Origin: Diadema setosum
Lineage: Eukaryota; Echinodermata; Echinoidea; Diadematoida; Diadematidae
DNA length: 64,000 nucleotides
Direction of reading: 5' to 3'
NCBI RefSeq assembly: GCF_964275005.1
Contig: NC_092698.1
Coordinates: 26,063,947 to 26,127,946, forward strand
Shown here: one piece after another, positions 36,400 through 49,300 of the stretch
How the letters are laid out: each line of letters opens with the position of its first letter
How positions within the stretch are numbered: the stretch's first letter is position 1
Notes under the pieces: generated by a model
Database searches by the model: none
Told to the model about the DNA's origin: nothing
Seen by the model: the letters and a program-made list of their open reading frames with translations, nothing else
Position numbers and translations under genes: made by a program

Positions 36400-37595
36400 A
36401 ATAATAATAATATGAACACTTGTAATGCGCCGGTATCCATCATGAAAAGATGCTCATGGCGCAAGAAAGAGAGGCAGAGAGAAAAAAACAGTGAAAAGGA
36501 GGTATGAGAAAAGGAATAAAGGAAATGTTTACGAAAAAGCTTGTCTAAATAACCAAGTTTTAAGTGAGCTCTTAAACTCACTTAGAGAGGACAGATTGCG
36601 AATGTTGTGTGGAAGTCTATTCCATAGGAATAGGCCAGCATACAGAAATGATCGATCACTCCAAGAATTGTGAGTTTGTGGTACGGCAAGTAGAGATGAG
36701 TTTGAAGACCTAAGGCGCCTAGAAGGATTGTAAGGGGTAATCAAACTACAGTTGTAATGAGGAGCAGTTCCATTTAATGAATGAAAAACAAATAGCAGTA
36801 ACTTGAACATGATTCGATAATGAATGGGGAGCCAGTGTAGAGAGATAAGTAAGGTCGTTACATGTTTTCTTGTAGGTGACAATGAAACTAAACGGGCAGC
36901 ATTATTTTGAAGCTTTTGAAGGCGGTCTAGTTGTAATTTTGACGTGTTATACAGTAGAGCATTACAGAAATCCAAACGAGAAGTAATAAGTGCATGCACT
37001 ATCTTTTCTGTACTAGACTGAGTGAGGTACTTTCTGATAAATCCCAAGTTACGCAATTGGTATCGTACAGACTGACAGATACTAGAGACTTGATATGACA
37101 TAGACATAGTAGAGTCGTAAGTAACACCAAGATTTCTGCATTTGTTTGACAGTTGAATTAATGAGTCCCCTACTTTGACAACACATGCTCCAGACTTTGA
37201 CAGATGGGCCTTAGAACCAAACAATATAAATTCAGACTTTGCATTATTGACTTTGAGTGAGTGTGAGCGCATCCATGCTATAACATCTTCAATACATTTT
37301 TCAAGCTTCTTTATAGCAGATACAGTGTTTTCTTGACCAGGTACGAAAGATGTATACAACTGCACATCATCAGCATAACAGTGGTACTTAACAGAGTGCT
37401 TATGTAACACATGTCTGAGTTGACCGAGGTACACAGAAAAAAGCAAGGGCCCTCCTACAGATCCTTGGGGGACTCCGCTTTTGAGGTGAACTTGAGCAGA
37501 TTTTGCTTCATTGATACACACCAGTTGGTACCGATCACTTAAATAAGACTCGAACCAGCTTAAGACCTTTCCTCTTAGACCAAGAAATGAAATCT
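36400..37595 (-). mobile_element. 5'-truncated CR1/L2-type LINE, reverse transcriptase C-terminal part
   Basis: A single open frame without stops runs from about 37590 to 36529 (about 350 codons). It starts inside the reverse transcriptase fingers/palm ([20 protein letters not shown]), then GVPQGS, the catalytic YADDVQLY, the NAKSEFILFG region, and the thumb/C-terminal LHWLPIHYRIMFKLLLFVFH and LWNRLPHNIR, ending LKTWLFRQAFS. After the stop, a short 3' UTR reads ATACCGGCGCATTACAAGTG and ends in (ATT)n, as in L2/CR1 elements. Endonuclease and ORF1 are absent: the 5' end stops at a (TA)n tract at about 37600. The open frame suggests a recent copy. Confidence 0.85.
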
Positions 37596-37604
37596 ATCAA
37601 TCAA

Positions 37605-37605
<1 letters not shown>

Positions 37606-37688
<83 letters not shown>

Positions 37689-37690
37689 AT
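37606..37690. repeat. (TA)n microsatellite
   Basis: TA run at the truncated 5' end of the LINE. A (CA)n tract follows at about 37731-37763. Confidence 0.9.
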
Positions 37691-38272
37691 TATATATATT
37701 GTGATATATGATCTGTGTCTCGTAAATGTACACACACGCGCACACACACACACACACACACACTGTCCTGTACAGCAAAGAAAATCATGGTCAATCTCTG
37801 GTAGAAGTCAAATCCACCGTGTCTCCAGAAAGTTTCTCAAACATTTTTAAATACAGCGATTTCGGCTTACTCTTCATCTGAAGTCTGTGAAATAGTCAGA
37901 ATGAAGAGAGAAAACAACCCCCAACACAAACCCAAACTATTCTTAATCACAAAGTCGCATAATGTACAAAATGGACCGTAATTCCACAGAAATTCCATTT
38001 TCTGTTTTTAATGATCACTTTCTCAGTTCTTCCACAACTCTCATCCCATTTCAGAGGCATGAACAGTGGTAAATGTTCACAACTTTCTTGATGGGAAGAA
38101 TTGTAACTTTGTATATTAAAGGAAGGCAAGAATATTGACCGTTGCCTCAGTAATGCTGAAATATTAAATACATTTTGCCACTCCAATACACTTGATTCTT
38201 GTTCTGTGTTCAAGAACTGGCACACACTCAACTTCTTCTACACAAGAGTGTAAATTGAAAGATTTAAAGTCC

Positions 38273-38930
38273 TTAACCCTATTCTAACTGGGCTATTTGA
38301 GACCAAGTTTTTACTGGGGGGGGGGGGGGGGGAGTCAATTTGACCCCCCCTTCAGCTTTCAGCCGTCAATGGCGCGATTGCTGCAAAATTTTGCCTGAAC
38401 ATAGAGACGGATGTCAACTTCAAGATTGTTTATATGGTCATACATTAGAAAAATACTGATTTTCTATTTTTAGTAAATTAATTAGGCAAATTTATGCTTG
38501 AAATCATATTTTTGCATGTAACTCCATTCGAAAGACTAAAGACTTTTCGTGCAAAAAAAAATAGCACAATCAAATTCAAGTTCTTTTGTTCTTTATTATT
38601 TTGTGAATTTCTTATGAATTTCATTGTTTTTTTCAATCTTTTGTTTTCTTTTATTTTTTTTTGCCAAAATTTGTTGCAGGCACTCTATCAAGCTTATCTA
38701 CATTAGATTTGATTGATTCCAATGATTATAAGTGCATATGCAAAACATTATGTAACTTCAAAATGGTGTACCTGGACATCGCAAATTTGGTCTAAAAATA
38801 TGCAAGAGACTTCAAGAAAAAAAGTCATGAAATGGCGCGGCAAAATCTTTGCGCATTGCAGAATCATGGTGCGAAATGTCAAGGGGAGGGTGAAATTGAC
38901 CCCCCCCCCCCCCAGTTAATATAGGGTTAA
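38273..38930. mobile_element. TTAA-bounded MITE (ends TTAACCCTATWTTAACTGGG)
   Basis: The left end TTAACCCTATTCTAACTGGG and the right end CCCAGTTAATATAGGGTTAA are inverted repeats, both bounded by TTAA, the target of piggyBac-type transposases. Sub-terminal G and C runs (about 38318-38332 and 38900-38913) next to GTCAATTTGACC/GAAATTGACC mirror each other. There is no transposase frame. Confidence 0.72.
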
Positions 38931-39959
38931 TGAACAGGTATCACAATCTACTTCTATGTTGATAACTTGCATGAGGCACTATAGTTTGAATACTTCATGT
39001 CAAAGAGGTTATAATTATACTAGTAGGTAGTGATTATGTAATCTCTTTGAGTCATGTTCACATGGAATTGCCCAGACTTAAAGATGGCTAACTTCAATGA
39101 ACACCCAACTTCAAACACCCTAAACTGAAAATTAGGGACTGGGCGAACGAAACTCTTAGTTATTTAATCAAAGTTAGCATGATGCCAGATAAGCAGCATA
39201 GTAACAGGCCCATGTAAATGCAGTTAACAACAAGCTCAGGTTTGGAGCATAGTCCATTGTTAGCAAACTACAAGCCCTATCGTTGAATATATTCACACGT
39301 ACATGCAACTTTTAGCTGGGAGCTACTTTGTCTATCATCGATGAAAGCATGGCTGTGTGAACATGGCTGATGTGAAGGAAGAACAATCTCACTCTTCAAT
39401 GTTATGACCCACATTTATTTTAGTTTTTTCTTTTCCACTGTAGATTCCTGGCAATACACAATTTGTATTACGTAGCCCTAGAAAGGCACGTCATTCAGTC
39501 TCTCACTCATTCCAGGTTAATCAGCAAGATGCATCTTTCAAACAGCACTCTAATCTTTTTGATATATTGCCACTGTTTGATATTGTTTCCTCTTACTTGG
39601 ACCAAAAAGATGCACATGAGTCTTTTTTCCCCCAGAGCCAGGTTCATTTCATACGTCATGATTTAAATTATTTGTTCAGAAACAAACATTGAGATGTTCT
39701 ATCCCATCAAAAGTCTGTTGTACGTAAGAGGGGAGCATGCTTTTAGACAAAGGCTCATTCACACATAAAATGTAAACCCTACTAGTCAAACAGATACTGT
39801 ACCTAGTATGAGATAACTGCAAGTACCCTGCTCAAATGACAATGTTCAGATTGTTCCTATCAAGAATCTATGTAATGGGTGAGCGAATAGGCATTTCATG
39901 CACCAAACAAGGGTTCATTCACACTAATAATATAATCCCTAGTTGTACTGCAGGTACAG

Positions 39960-40052
39960 TTAACCCACTGAGGACGAGTCCCAAGTATACTTGGGCAAGT
40001 GTCTATGGAAAATGCATGTTGTAGCGAAATCTTTTCGTTCTCAACGGGTTAA
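39960..40052. mobile_element. Short TTAA-bounded MITE, family TTAACCCRYTGAGGACGAGT, copy 1
   Basis: Only 93 bp: TTAACCCACTGAGGACGAGT at the left, then AGTATACTTGGGCAAGTGTC, TGTTGTAGCGAAATC, and TCTCAACGGGTTAA at the right. Both ends are TTAA. Other copies are at 41017, 58244 and, in reverse, 59452. The rest of 37.8-39.9 kb outside the named elements is unique sequence without a recognisable gene. Confidence 0.68.
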
Positions 40053-41016
40053 TAAAATCACTGTGAGGGATGGGTCTCAGTGCACATATAGCACTCCAGA
40101 GCAGGCCTGTATTATATGATGTGGGCTCTCTAACCTGTGTGTCTGTTAACATGAACGCGACATATTATGGATCAATTTCGGAGTAGGGAGTGACAGCTCG
40201 TAGGAGTTTAATGGATTTTCAGGGCATCTTCTGGTAGATACATCATGGAGAAATTACAGCCCACTCGCACAGCCCACACCATGCTGACTTTTTTGCTATA
40301 CCCAGAATTTATTGCACAATAAAATATCATCGATCACGCATCATTTTGTAAACATACAATGGTATTTAGCTAGTCGTTACTTCCACTTAAAGTCAGCTCT
40401 GTTGGAAATTGACAGTAATTGTGTATGTCTATTACATGGGCTCCAGGAATGGGTTTAAATTATGTCATACAGAGAGTTGCCATGCTGGGGAAAGTATGAT
40501 GTTAGTCATAAAATGCATAATACCTTCAACAGGCATATAACTATCCACATAATATCAGCAAATCCTCTCAGTAGGTTGAAACATGAAAAAACAAGCAAAA
40601 TGCCATGGAAAGGTTACGGCAGAATCCTCTCTGAATCCATACCAAAACTGTGGACATAGACTTCACAAAATTTTGAGTTTTCCACTTCAAATCTTCCAAT
40701 CTAGATAACTGTCATCTCATGACATAGTTACCCTAAACATAATCAACAATCCCAAGAAAAAAACATTTTCATCTGGAGGGTTGCCTCACAAAACTAAGCC
40801 CTAATGAAGCACAATGGCAAGATGAAATTCATGATCTGTTGCAGCAGCGGTGATCTTTTTATCCCTTCATGTGCCACGTTCATACATTTACTCACAGCCG
40901 TGCAGCGGAGTGCCATAGGTGACTTTGCTCATAATTAGCATGCAATAATTGATCTTGATCGACTCTCAATGTTTGGATGGTACCCCAGCTTCCATTCCAG
41001 TTTACTTGTGTGCCTG

Positions 41017-41467
41017 TTAACCCGTTGACGACGAGTCCACGAGTATACTCGGGCAAGCGTCTATGGGAAATGTGATGCATCACGAGTTACCCCGGGGTAC
41101 CGTAGTACCCTGGGTTACCGCGTTGTGTAGCGCCACCTCACGTCCACTCGAGGACAGCCAGAGAAAAATGCATGCACTCTGTGTGCGTGTTAATAGACAT
41201 TCCCATGCCACTGCATGTTATACCATGCGTGCATGGCACGCTGCGATACCACTAGCGTGTGCTTCAGTGCAGTGCAGTGCAGTGGCTAGCGCGTGCGCTA
41301 GCTCCAGCACCAAAATAATTTCCTCTTTTTGGCACCCAGGGTACAACCTTTTAAAAAAAAAGTAATAATAATTCAACAAAATGGCTAAGTTTTATTTGGT
41401 TAACCCGGGATACCATTTATGTCATCATGTGTGTTGTAGCAAAATCAGACCGTCCTCAACAGGTTAA
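41017..41467. mobile_element. TTAA-bounded MITE, same family, long copy 2
   Basis: Left end TTAACCCGTTGACGACGAGT and right end CGTCCTCAACAGGTTAA share the family ends. The centre is about 350 bp longer than copy 1, with GGTACCGTAGTACCCTGGGT and a second GGTTAACCCGGG near the right end, so an insertion or a longer family form is present. The - strand AATAAA at 41396-41391 lies inside it. Confidence 0.6.
41391..41396 (-). terminator. Candidate poly(A) signal of METAP1D inside a MITE
   Basis: Reading the - strand downstream of the METAP1D stop (42285), the first AATAAA or ATTAAA I find is here, about 0.9 kb away. A T-rich stretch follows. Other signals could be used. Confidence 0.3.
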
Positions 41468-42284
41468 CAAATCTCTTGCTGGATTCAACTTCTGTTATAT
41501 CTCTTGAAAGTCTGCAAATAAATTCTGCGCCAGGCAGTTTGGGCATCTCATCTCAGGCTGAAAATGCAGTAGGCACATGAAGGGTGAATGATAACACTGT
41601 GGACATAGTGACGAGGCTATACATTAAATGGATTTCATATGATAATGCATGTGAAATTGCCACATATTTTTGTACATGTATATGAGAATTTTCTTCAATA
41701 ATCAGACCCAATAAAACATCAGTTGATATCACAGCTACCTAGACAGCCCTGACTTTTCGCAAACGCAAATGAGGACTTTTCTCTTCTGCGGATGAGCATG
41801 CTGTTCTAGCAGTGCTGCATAGTGGCCAGCCGTTGTCTTGTCCACTAAGTTTGAACCCCTTTAAATTCTCAGTTCAGGATGTGAATGCCACAATGTCCTA
41901 TTCCTGCTCCACCCCCCCCCCCCCAAATGATATCAAACTCTGATGAGGTCCAAAATATTGAGGTAAAATCAAAGTCTTCTGCAGTCATCTTTCAAGATTC
42001 TAGCTTCGGAAGTGTGAAAGAACATGGAGAACGCACAGTTCATTCAAATGACATTATCACGAGGCAGTCCCCCATGATGCATACAAATCAAAAAGCTCTC
42101 AACGTCTCATGAAATAACCACCCTTTTCATTACGCAGCAGGTCCCAATTTGCAGCGCATCTTCCACACATAACTCTTGCAAACGTTAGAAACACTCGAGA
42201 GCGATTCGTCCGTTCATCGTACGGCTGGCAGCATCTCAATCATCAATGTAAACAAGTCCACATCTTGATGAGAATCCCCGGGGA

Positions 42285-43335
42285 TCATGTCTTCTTCTCA
42301 AAAGTCCAGTCTTCCTCATTCCGCGCATCTGCGTCAGATGCCGATTGGGACACATTGTCCGCCTCTGAAGCATCAGTCGTCACGGAGAAGTCTTCCCCCT
42401 CTCCAGCCGTCAGGACCTCAAAACCAGATGATGTGATCAGTATCGTATGCTCAAATTGTGCTGACCTACACACATACAGAACAAGAAGAGAGAGAAAAAT
42501 GCAATAACATTGCACACTAATTAATCATGAAAAACTCTTGATTCATCTTTCTTGTTCATCTCATACTACAAATGATTTGGCAGATATCAACAGCTTTTGA
42601 GTAATATGTCTCATACATAATGTTCTCCTACATAATGTTCTCCTGACCATGATTAGACCGATAAGCATCCGCTCTGTACAGACATGAGAGTGGCCTAAAT
42701 ATATGAGATATGCCATCTCGTGTCAATACATGGCCCTCATGCAAACATGACTCCATGTACGGTCTTCATGGAATTTGGCAGTGTCTTCATATTCACCAAT
42801 TTTGCAAGTCAACTGATATTTGCAAAATTAACTACTCGTAAATATACTGCCTCCTGTGACACAAACGTGCTGTTTATCATCACTAACTTTATCATGAAAA
42901 GGGATATCATCTATTTCTCATTTCATCAATGCAGTTCTTGCTTGCGAATGAAACCACTCGCAAAATTGTCTCAAAGGTCCCAACTTGCAAAATATCATAT
43001 TAGGGAAATATCTGGCGTAATGAATAATGAAAACAGTATCCTCTCCATACCAACATGACAGATTTCACACATTATCTTTTCAAGTAGGATCGGTTCAAAA
43101 CATTTACAAATCAAAGCCAAGCGAATATGACAAATGCATAGAGCTACCATTAGAAGTTTTGCATGTTTTCAAGAAAGCAAGTGGTACAATTGATGCCATT
43201 TCAATTTCATGGAGGCCACTGGTCATCTTGAACTATGAGAAGCCAAAAGTAATCATCCTCATTCCTCATTACAGCCAAATCTCTTGCCATCTAAATCCCT
43301 TGATAGTCTCTCTGGATCATCAAAGACTTTTAAGA

Positions 43336-43399
<64 letters not shown>

Positions 43400-46300
43400 C
43401 TGTCCATCTGTTTCTTTTCCTCTATCTTCTCTCTGTCAAGCCTCCCACCATCAACTTGCTAATGGTGACTTCTCTTTGATGGGAAATGATAAACAGGATT
43501 TCTGTTTACTAATGGGCAGCCTCTCGACAGGGATGAAGGCTGTTTCGAGGCTTCAGCGAATCTCCAAGGAAACCGGACAGGCCGGCAATTTGAGGCGTGA
43601 TTGTGCAATTACTCTAGTCCCGGGGGCAGTCTTTCAATATCAGTTTCATGAAGGCGCGTAATGATGAAAACTTGTTATACTTGAAACATCGCCCTCAGGG
43701 AAACTGATACTTGCTTTGAATTCTTTTAAAGGTTTAATATTTTCTTCTTCTTTTTTTCTTAGATAGGTATTGAGCCTGATGAGGCATCTAAATATAGCAC
43801 CATCTGTGAGTGAATAACCTGATTTTTCACTCCTGATTTTGTTTTTCCCCAAACATGTTCTTGGTATATGAGAGTAATATATTTTAGATGTCCTTCTTGT
43901 CAGACAGGCCTGTGTATATGCCCATATATTTGAGAAACATCAAAATTGGCAGAATTAGTGGAATTTCAGAGTAACAACTGTACAGAACCAGGACACCATT
44001 CTCCATAGAAGAAATATGAAATCACAATTTTTGATAGTGTTATGTTTGGTAGCAAAATTAATTATATTGAGGTAAAGAGAATAAGGCAGTACAATGAAAA
44101 AAAAAAAAGTCAACTTCTCGTAATGAACCTCCCTTTCCCTCAAACTGATCCACTAACTAATCTCTAAGTGAGAATGTCACTCACTTTCCCAACTACTAAT
44201 TATTTCTGGTTGCTGGAAAGTCTGTACAAAATCTCATATAAGGATGGAACGTTTCCCGACAATGCCAAAAAACGTATTCAGCCTCCCTCTCCCTCCTCTC
44301 TCTCTCCATCATCTACACACAGATTATGCTGCAGGGTGAATGACCAACAAGAAATGGGGGGGGGGGGGGGAGGGTGAGTGAGAACCTATTTAGCAACATA
44401 GTGTTACCACAGCTCAAGTTCATTTCCACCAGCTCTGATGTCTGAGGTTCTCCCTGAAAATGCATCTTCCAGTTGCTCATCTTGTATAAACCTCCTAGTA
44501 TTAAAAAATGGAGCTGCAATAGATATTACCACTGACAAGTTGACTGTGGATTATGTTAGATACTGTCACAAGGCAATAGTACACCTGGGTGGCGTTTCAT
44601 AAAGCTGTTCGTAAAGTTACGAACAACTTACGAGCGACTGGTGATCAGTTCTGATGTGCTATACATATCAGAATTTCCATAATTCAGCACAAGAACTGAT
44701 CACCAGTCGCTCGTAAGACGTTCGTAACTTTACGAACAGCTTTATGAAACACCCCCCAGGCCCTGTTTCATAAAACTGATCGTAAAGTTACTGTACGCAT
44801 GACTTTACAAACGGCTTGAATATGAAGTGCCAATATGTGTGCCCTTTTTTTTCTTACATTCTTATAAAGTACCACTGTATACTATATTTCATCTACATTG
44901 GGGCAAAACTACACTTTCAAATAAAAATGTGTATCAAAATGTAAGAATAATCATTATCATCTGCAAATTTCAACTTTAGCTATTGAAATTAACAATGATT
45001 AGGAAACTCACTTGGCTCGCCATATTCCAGTCATTCGTAAAGTCAAGCATAACTCTATGAACAGCTTTATGAAACAGGGCCTAGGGTATTCAGGAAGTTA
45101 TGTACAGGGACATACACAACCGTTTATGTAGCATGCACCTCATTTCATAAGCTGAGGAGAACAAGATTCAATTTTTACAGTGAAAATCCATTACTGGTGC
45201 ATGTTCGACTATTATGAACAAAATAAATCAAATCAAAACACTTAGCCTGTATCATCATGACATGGTGCCATAATACCAACATTACTTGTACTTTGTTTTC
45301 CTTTCAAGTCCTGATATACTGAGTACATCTGAGCTAAGTGCAGCAGAGGAAATAAAATTGGTTGAAAAAATATCCTTCCTAAAAAATGGATTGTATTAGA
45401 AAATAATCTAATCAACAGCATTCACACTATGATTCAACCTGTCAGACAGTAAAACACAGCCACCTTTCTGGATACGTGTGAACTCTGTGACACTGCTATG
45501 AACACACATTTCTTGAGCTGAGTTCCTTTCATTTAACAGAATGAGTATTGACATGGACAAAAAAACAACAACCAAGTGTTGTACACTGTTCCACAAACTG
45601 ATGCACATTCAGTGTTTACCAGCAATGCATCAACATTCACCCTCTTCTTTGTGAATACAAACAGAGCATGCAGTGAAAATCATTGGCTTTTTCTCCAGTT
45701 GTCATATCATGCACGTGTCTTTGCTGCAATGCAAATGACTGCACATTTGCGTTTCTTCATCAATCACTCTCGCCACACCTACTCCGAGGACAATGACACC
45801 AAGGCTCTTATGTACACTTTTTACCCCACACTGGAAGCAATTACAAGATGCGACGGCAATTACAGAATGCGATGGAAGGAACGCAGCACGTGGTCACCCA
45901 CAAAGACCGCTCCAGACACATTTCTGCCTTCCTTGAAACATGTTAATCGAGGCTCTTGGGAGACGGGAGTGCTGCAAACCATCGTCATGACAACCCACAG
46001 CCTTCTCGTTAATAATCTGATGCCTGCGGCTACACTGGCATCTCGTTTCAAAAACATTCCCTTTGAGTCCTCGAAATTCATAATTGAATCGGTGAGGTAT
46101 TTGATGCGGAATGGAGGGAAACTTGACAAAGAGTGAAAATCGACTCCATGTTTCAAGTTGATCACTATGAACACTGAGAGTGAAATCACACTAAGAGAAC
46201 ATTTACACTTTCACTAAAATTTGACATCAGCCTAAAGAAGTTGAGGAATTTCAAAATTCAACATGATTTCAACAAAGAGTTATGTCAGTCAAATTCACAT

Positions 46301-49300
46301 ACAATGCAAATTTATTATAGATGAGGTTATGATGCCATTGATTTGAACACAAAACTACCAAGACAGAGCTCTTTATCAGGAACAATCAAACAACTATACA
46401 CAACATATGAGGGATATCATTTTGTCTTGACAAGAGATGGAAGGTGGTGAAGAATTTTGTTCAAGCAAATGGGAGGCTCGTGAGGCCTAACATCATCTTA
46501 TACCCAACATAGTGACAGGGCATATTCTGTCAATGCTCCATTTCTCTGGAACAAACTCCCCTTTCACATTCAAAACACTCAAAGTGTACTGGTAGACAAG
46601 TTTAACAATGCTCAACACTCATTTACTCAATCAATCATAATATTTTTGTCTCTCTTTGTATACATATCACAGCATTTGTAATTACATTATATCTCAATTC
46701 AACTTTTTATGTTCTGTGTCAATGCACAGCATCCATATTAAATACGTTATAAATGCTGTCCATTATCATTATTATCTTATTTGATGTGACAGACATTGCT
46801 GTTCTGTGAAACATGTGAAAATCTATAATTTCATTACTTTTCTATTTTTGGATCCAATTCAAATTTATGGCATGAATTTAGTTCATGACATACAGTATTC
46901 ATTATCATTATCATCTAATTTGATGCGACAGATGTTGCCGTTCTCTGAAAACATGTGAAAATCTATAATTTCATTACTTTTCTGTTTGTGCGTATCCAAT
47001 TCAAATGAAACCGCAATATATGACATGAATTTAGCTGCGGTTTGATTTTAGCATAAATGAAGTATTTCATGAGTTCACTGACATTTTCAAACGTATCGAT
47101 GCATAAAAACACTGCCTCCATCACTAACAAAAAGAGAATGTATAATTGCCTCTCAATGTGTTTAAACACTCACTTGCTTCTAGAAAAGGGATATTTTTTC
47201 CTCACTCCGCGACTATGGTTCTCGATTACAAATTTGACCACATGCGAAGTTGTCCGTCAAGAAACAAACACTGTGAGTTTCGTGACTGTACAGCATTCTG
47301 CCCAAATGTGATTTTATGTAAATTGGTCCTGTCAATCATTACTGCCAACGCAGCCATGAGATGAATGCTAGATGTGGAATTACAAATGGAAACATGAACA
47401 TGTATTGAAGCCAGTGAGGTTGCCACATGCTGTGCTCTTTGTGGATCATTAAAGGACAAGTCCACCTTCATACACATGTGGATTGAGTGAATGCAGCAAT
47501 ATTAGTAGAACACATCAGTGAAAGTTTGGGGAAAATCGGACAATCCGTTCAAAATTTATGAATTTCTAAAGTATCTGCATAGTCACTGCTGGATAAGAAG
47601 ACTACTATAGTGTATGATGTCATATGCGTACAACCATATAAAGAAAATGAAAAGCAAATTTCACAAAACTTTACTTTTTGAATTAAGTGCACATTTCTTC
47701 GACTTGTTACTGACATATGTTAAGGGTAATATTGTTCCCCCTACCTTCTGAAAAAGAGAAGTCAAGTGTTCTTTTGTTATGCGAGAAAAGTGAGAATATG
47801 TTGAATTTTCTTTCTTCTTTCTTTATATCGTTGTACTCATGTGACATCACAAGCTATAGTAGTCTTCTCATCCAGCCTTGAGTGAGCAGAAACTTCAAGT
47901 ATTCATAACTTTTGAACAGATTGTCCGATTTTCCTCAAACTGTTAATGATGTGCCCTACTAATATTGCTGCATTCACTCAACCCACTTGCCTATGAAGGT
48001 GAACTAAGTGTCCTTTAAAGTATGATTGGATTGCAGCTGAGTCAAGCTAAAGTCTTCATGTAAATATCAAACATGTCTGAAAACATTTACACAGATGTCA
48101 ATTGTATGCCTTTCTCATCAATACATTTACACAGTCAAGTCAAATGTTAAATAATTCAAATTATCATACATAGACTTGACAGACCCCTAAACATTGTTTG
48201 CATGGGACAAACAATGAATCTATAGGTACAAATGCAATCCAAACACTCCCAGGTGTATTCAGCTTTTGATTATTTTATACTATATAGCAACATTATCAAA
48301 AGCACCTTAAAAGAATTCATCTCCTTCAAGTTTACAGGAAAGACTTAAATTCATATGAGAGATTAAACAATAACACAATGCATCATCAATACACGATAAA
48401 AATTCATGTACATGCATAATTCTCAACAACTGAAGGGTGACTTATTGAATAAGAAGATTTTGATAACTAAAATACTGCTTGAATAGCTAGTCTCCTAGCA
48501 AGCCAACCCCACCAAAAAAACCAACAACACACAAAACAAAAAGTAAAAAACAAGGAAGGAGATGGGATGCTCAAATCAAGAAACTTATAAATCATGCTTC
48601 AAAAATACTCACACCGATTTTATCTGAAATAATGAGATGTTCATCTAAAATATTTATTTTTAAGGAGATATTGATAGCTTTCATTTCGTTCTTGACTTAC
48701 TATAGCTTGCACATAGATTTATAAACAAAAGCTTGCTGTAACTCATAAATGCATGTATTTTTCTTATTCTATGTAGTACATAATATGATTTGATTATAAG
48801 ACTAAGTACATGCACATGTTGCCCTAGATTGTACAGTTTGATTGATTGAATGTTTCTGGAAATGATGTCTTGCAATATTTGAAGGTAGCAGTTCTCATTG
48901 GCAATGCAGAAAAAGGCCTCACTGCAGTTTGTAATTTGTACATTTATGCGGGTATTCGAACACTTTTTCATTCTTCACAGCAGTTATCAAACAAAGTAAA
49001 ACCCTTGGAGTGGAAGACTAAAGCATTTAGACACAAATAACAACATGTGTTTGCTACAAATGGTGCTACAGTGTACTTGGAGTAAAGTTTGGCATATGCT
49101 ACTTTCACACAAACTCTAAAGATCATCCAATCATTTTTCTACGGTGTACATGTCGGAGGGATAAACTGGATTGGGCCCTGCTTGTCGGCAGAGACGTGAG
49201 GAAAGATCTTGTATGTACACAGATTGTGTCTCTCCAACACATGGGTCCTCCACTCTATGTTCTATCTGAGAGACGCAGTGTCATCACATGTTACTGGAGG

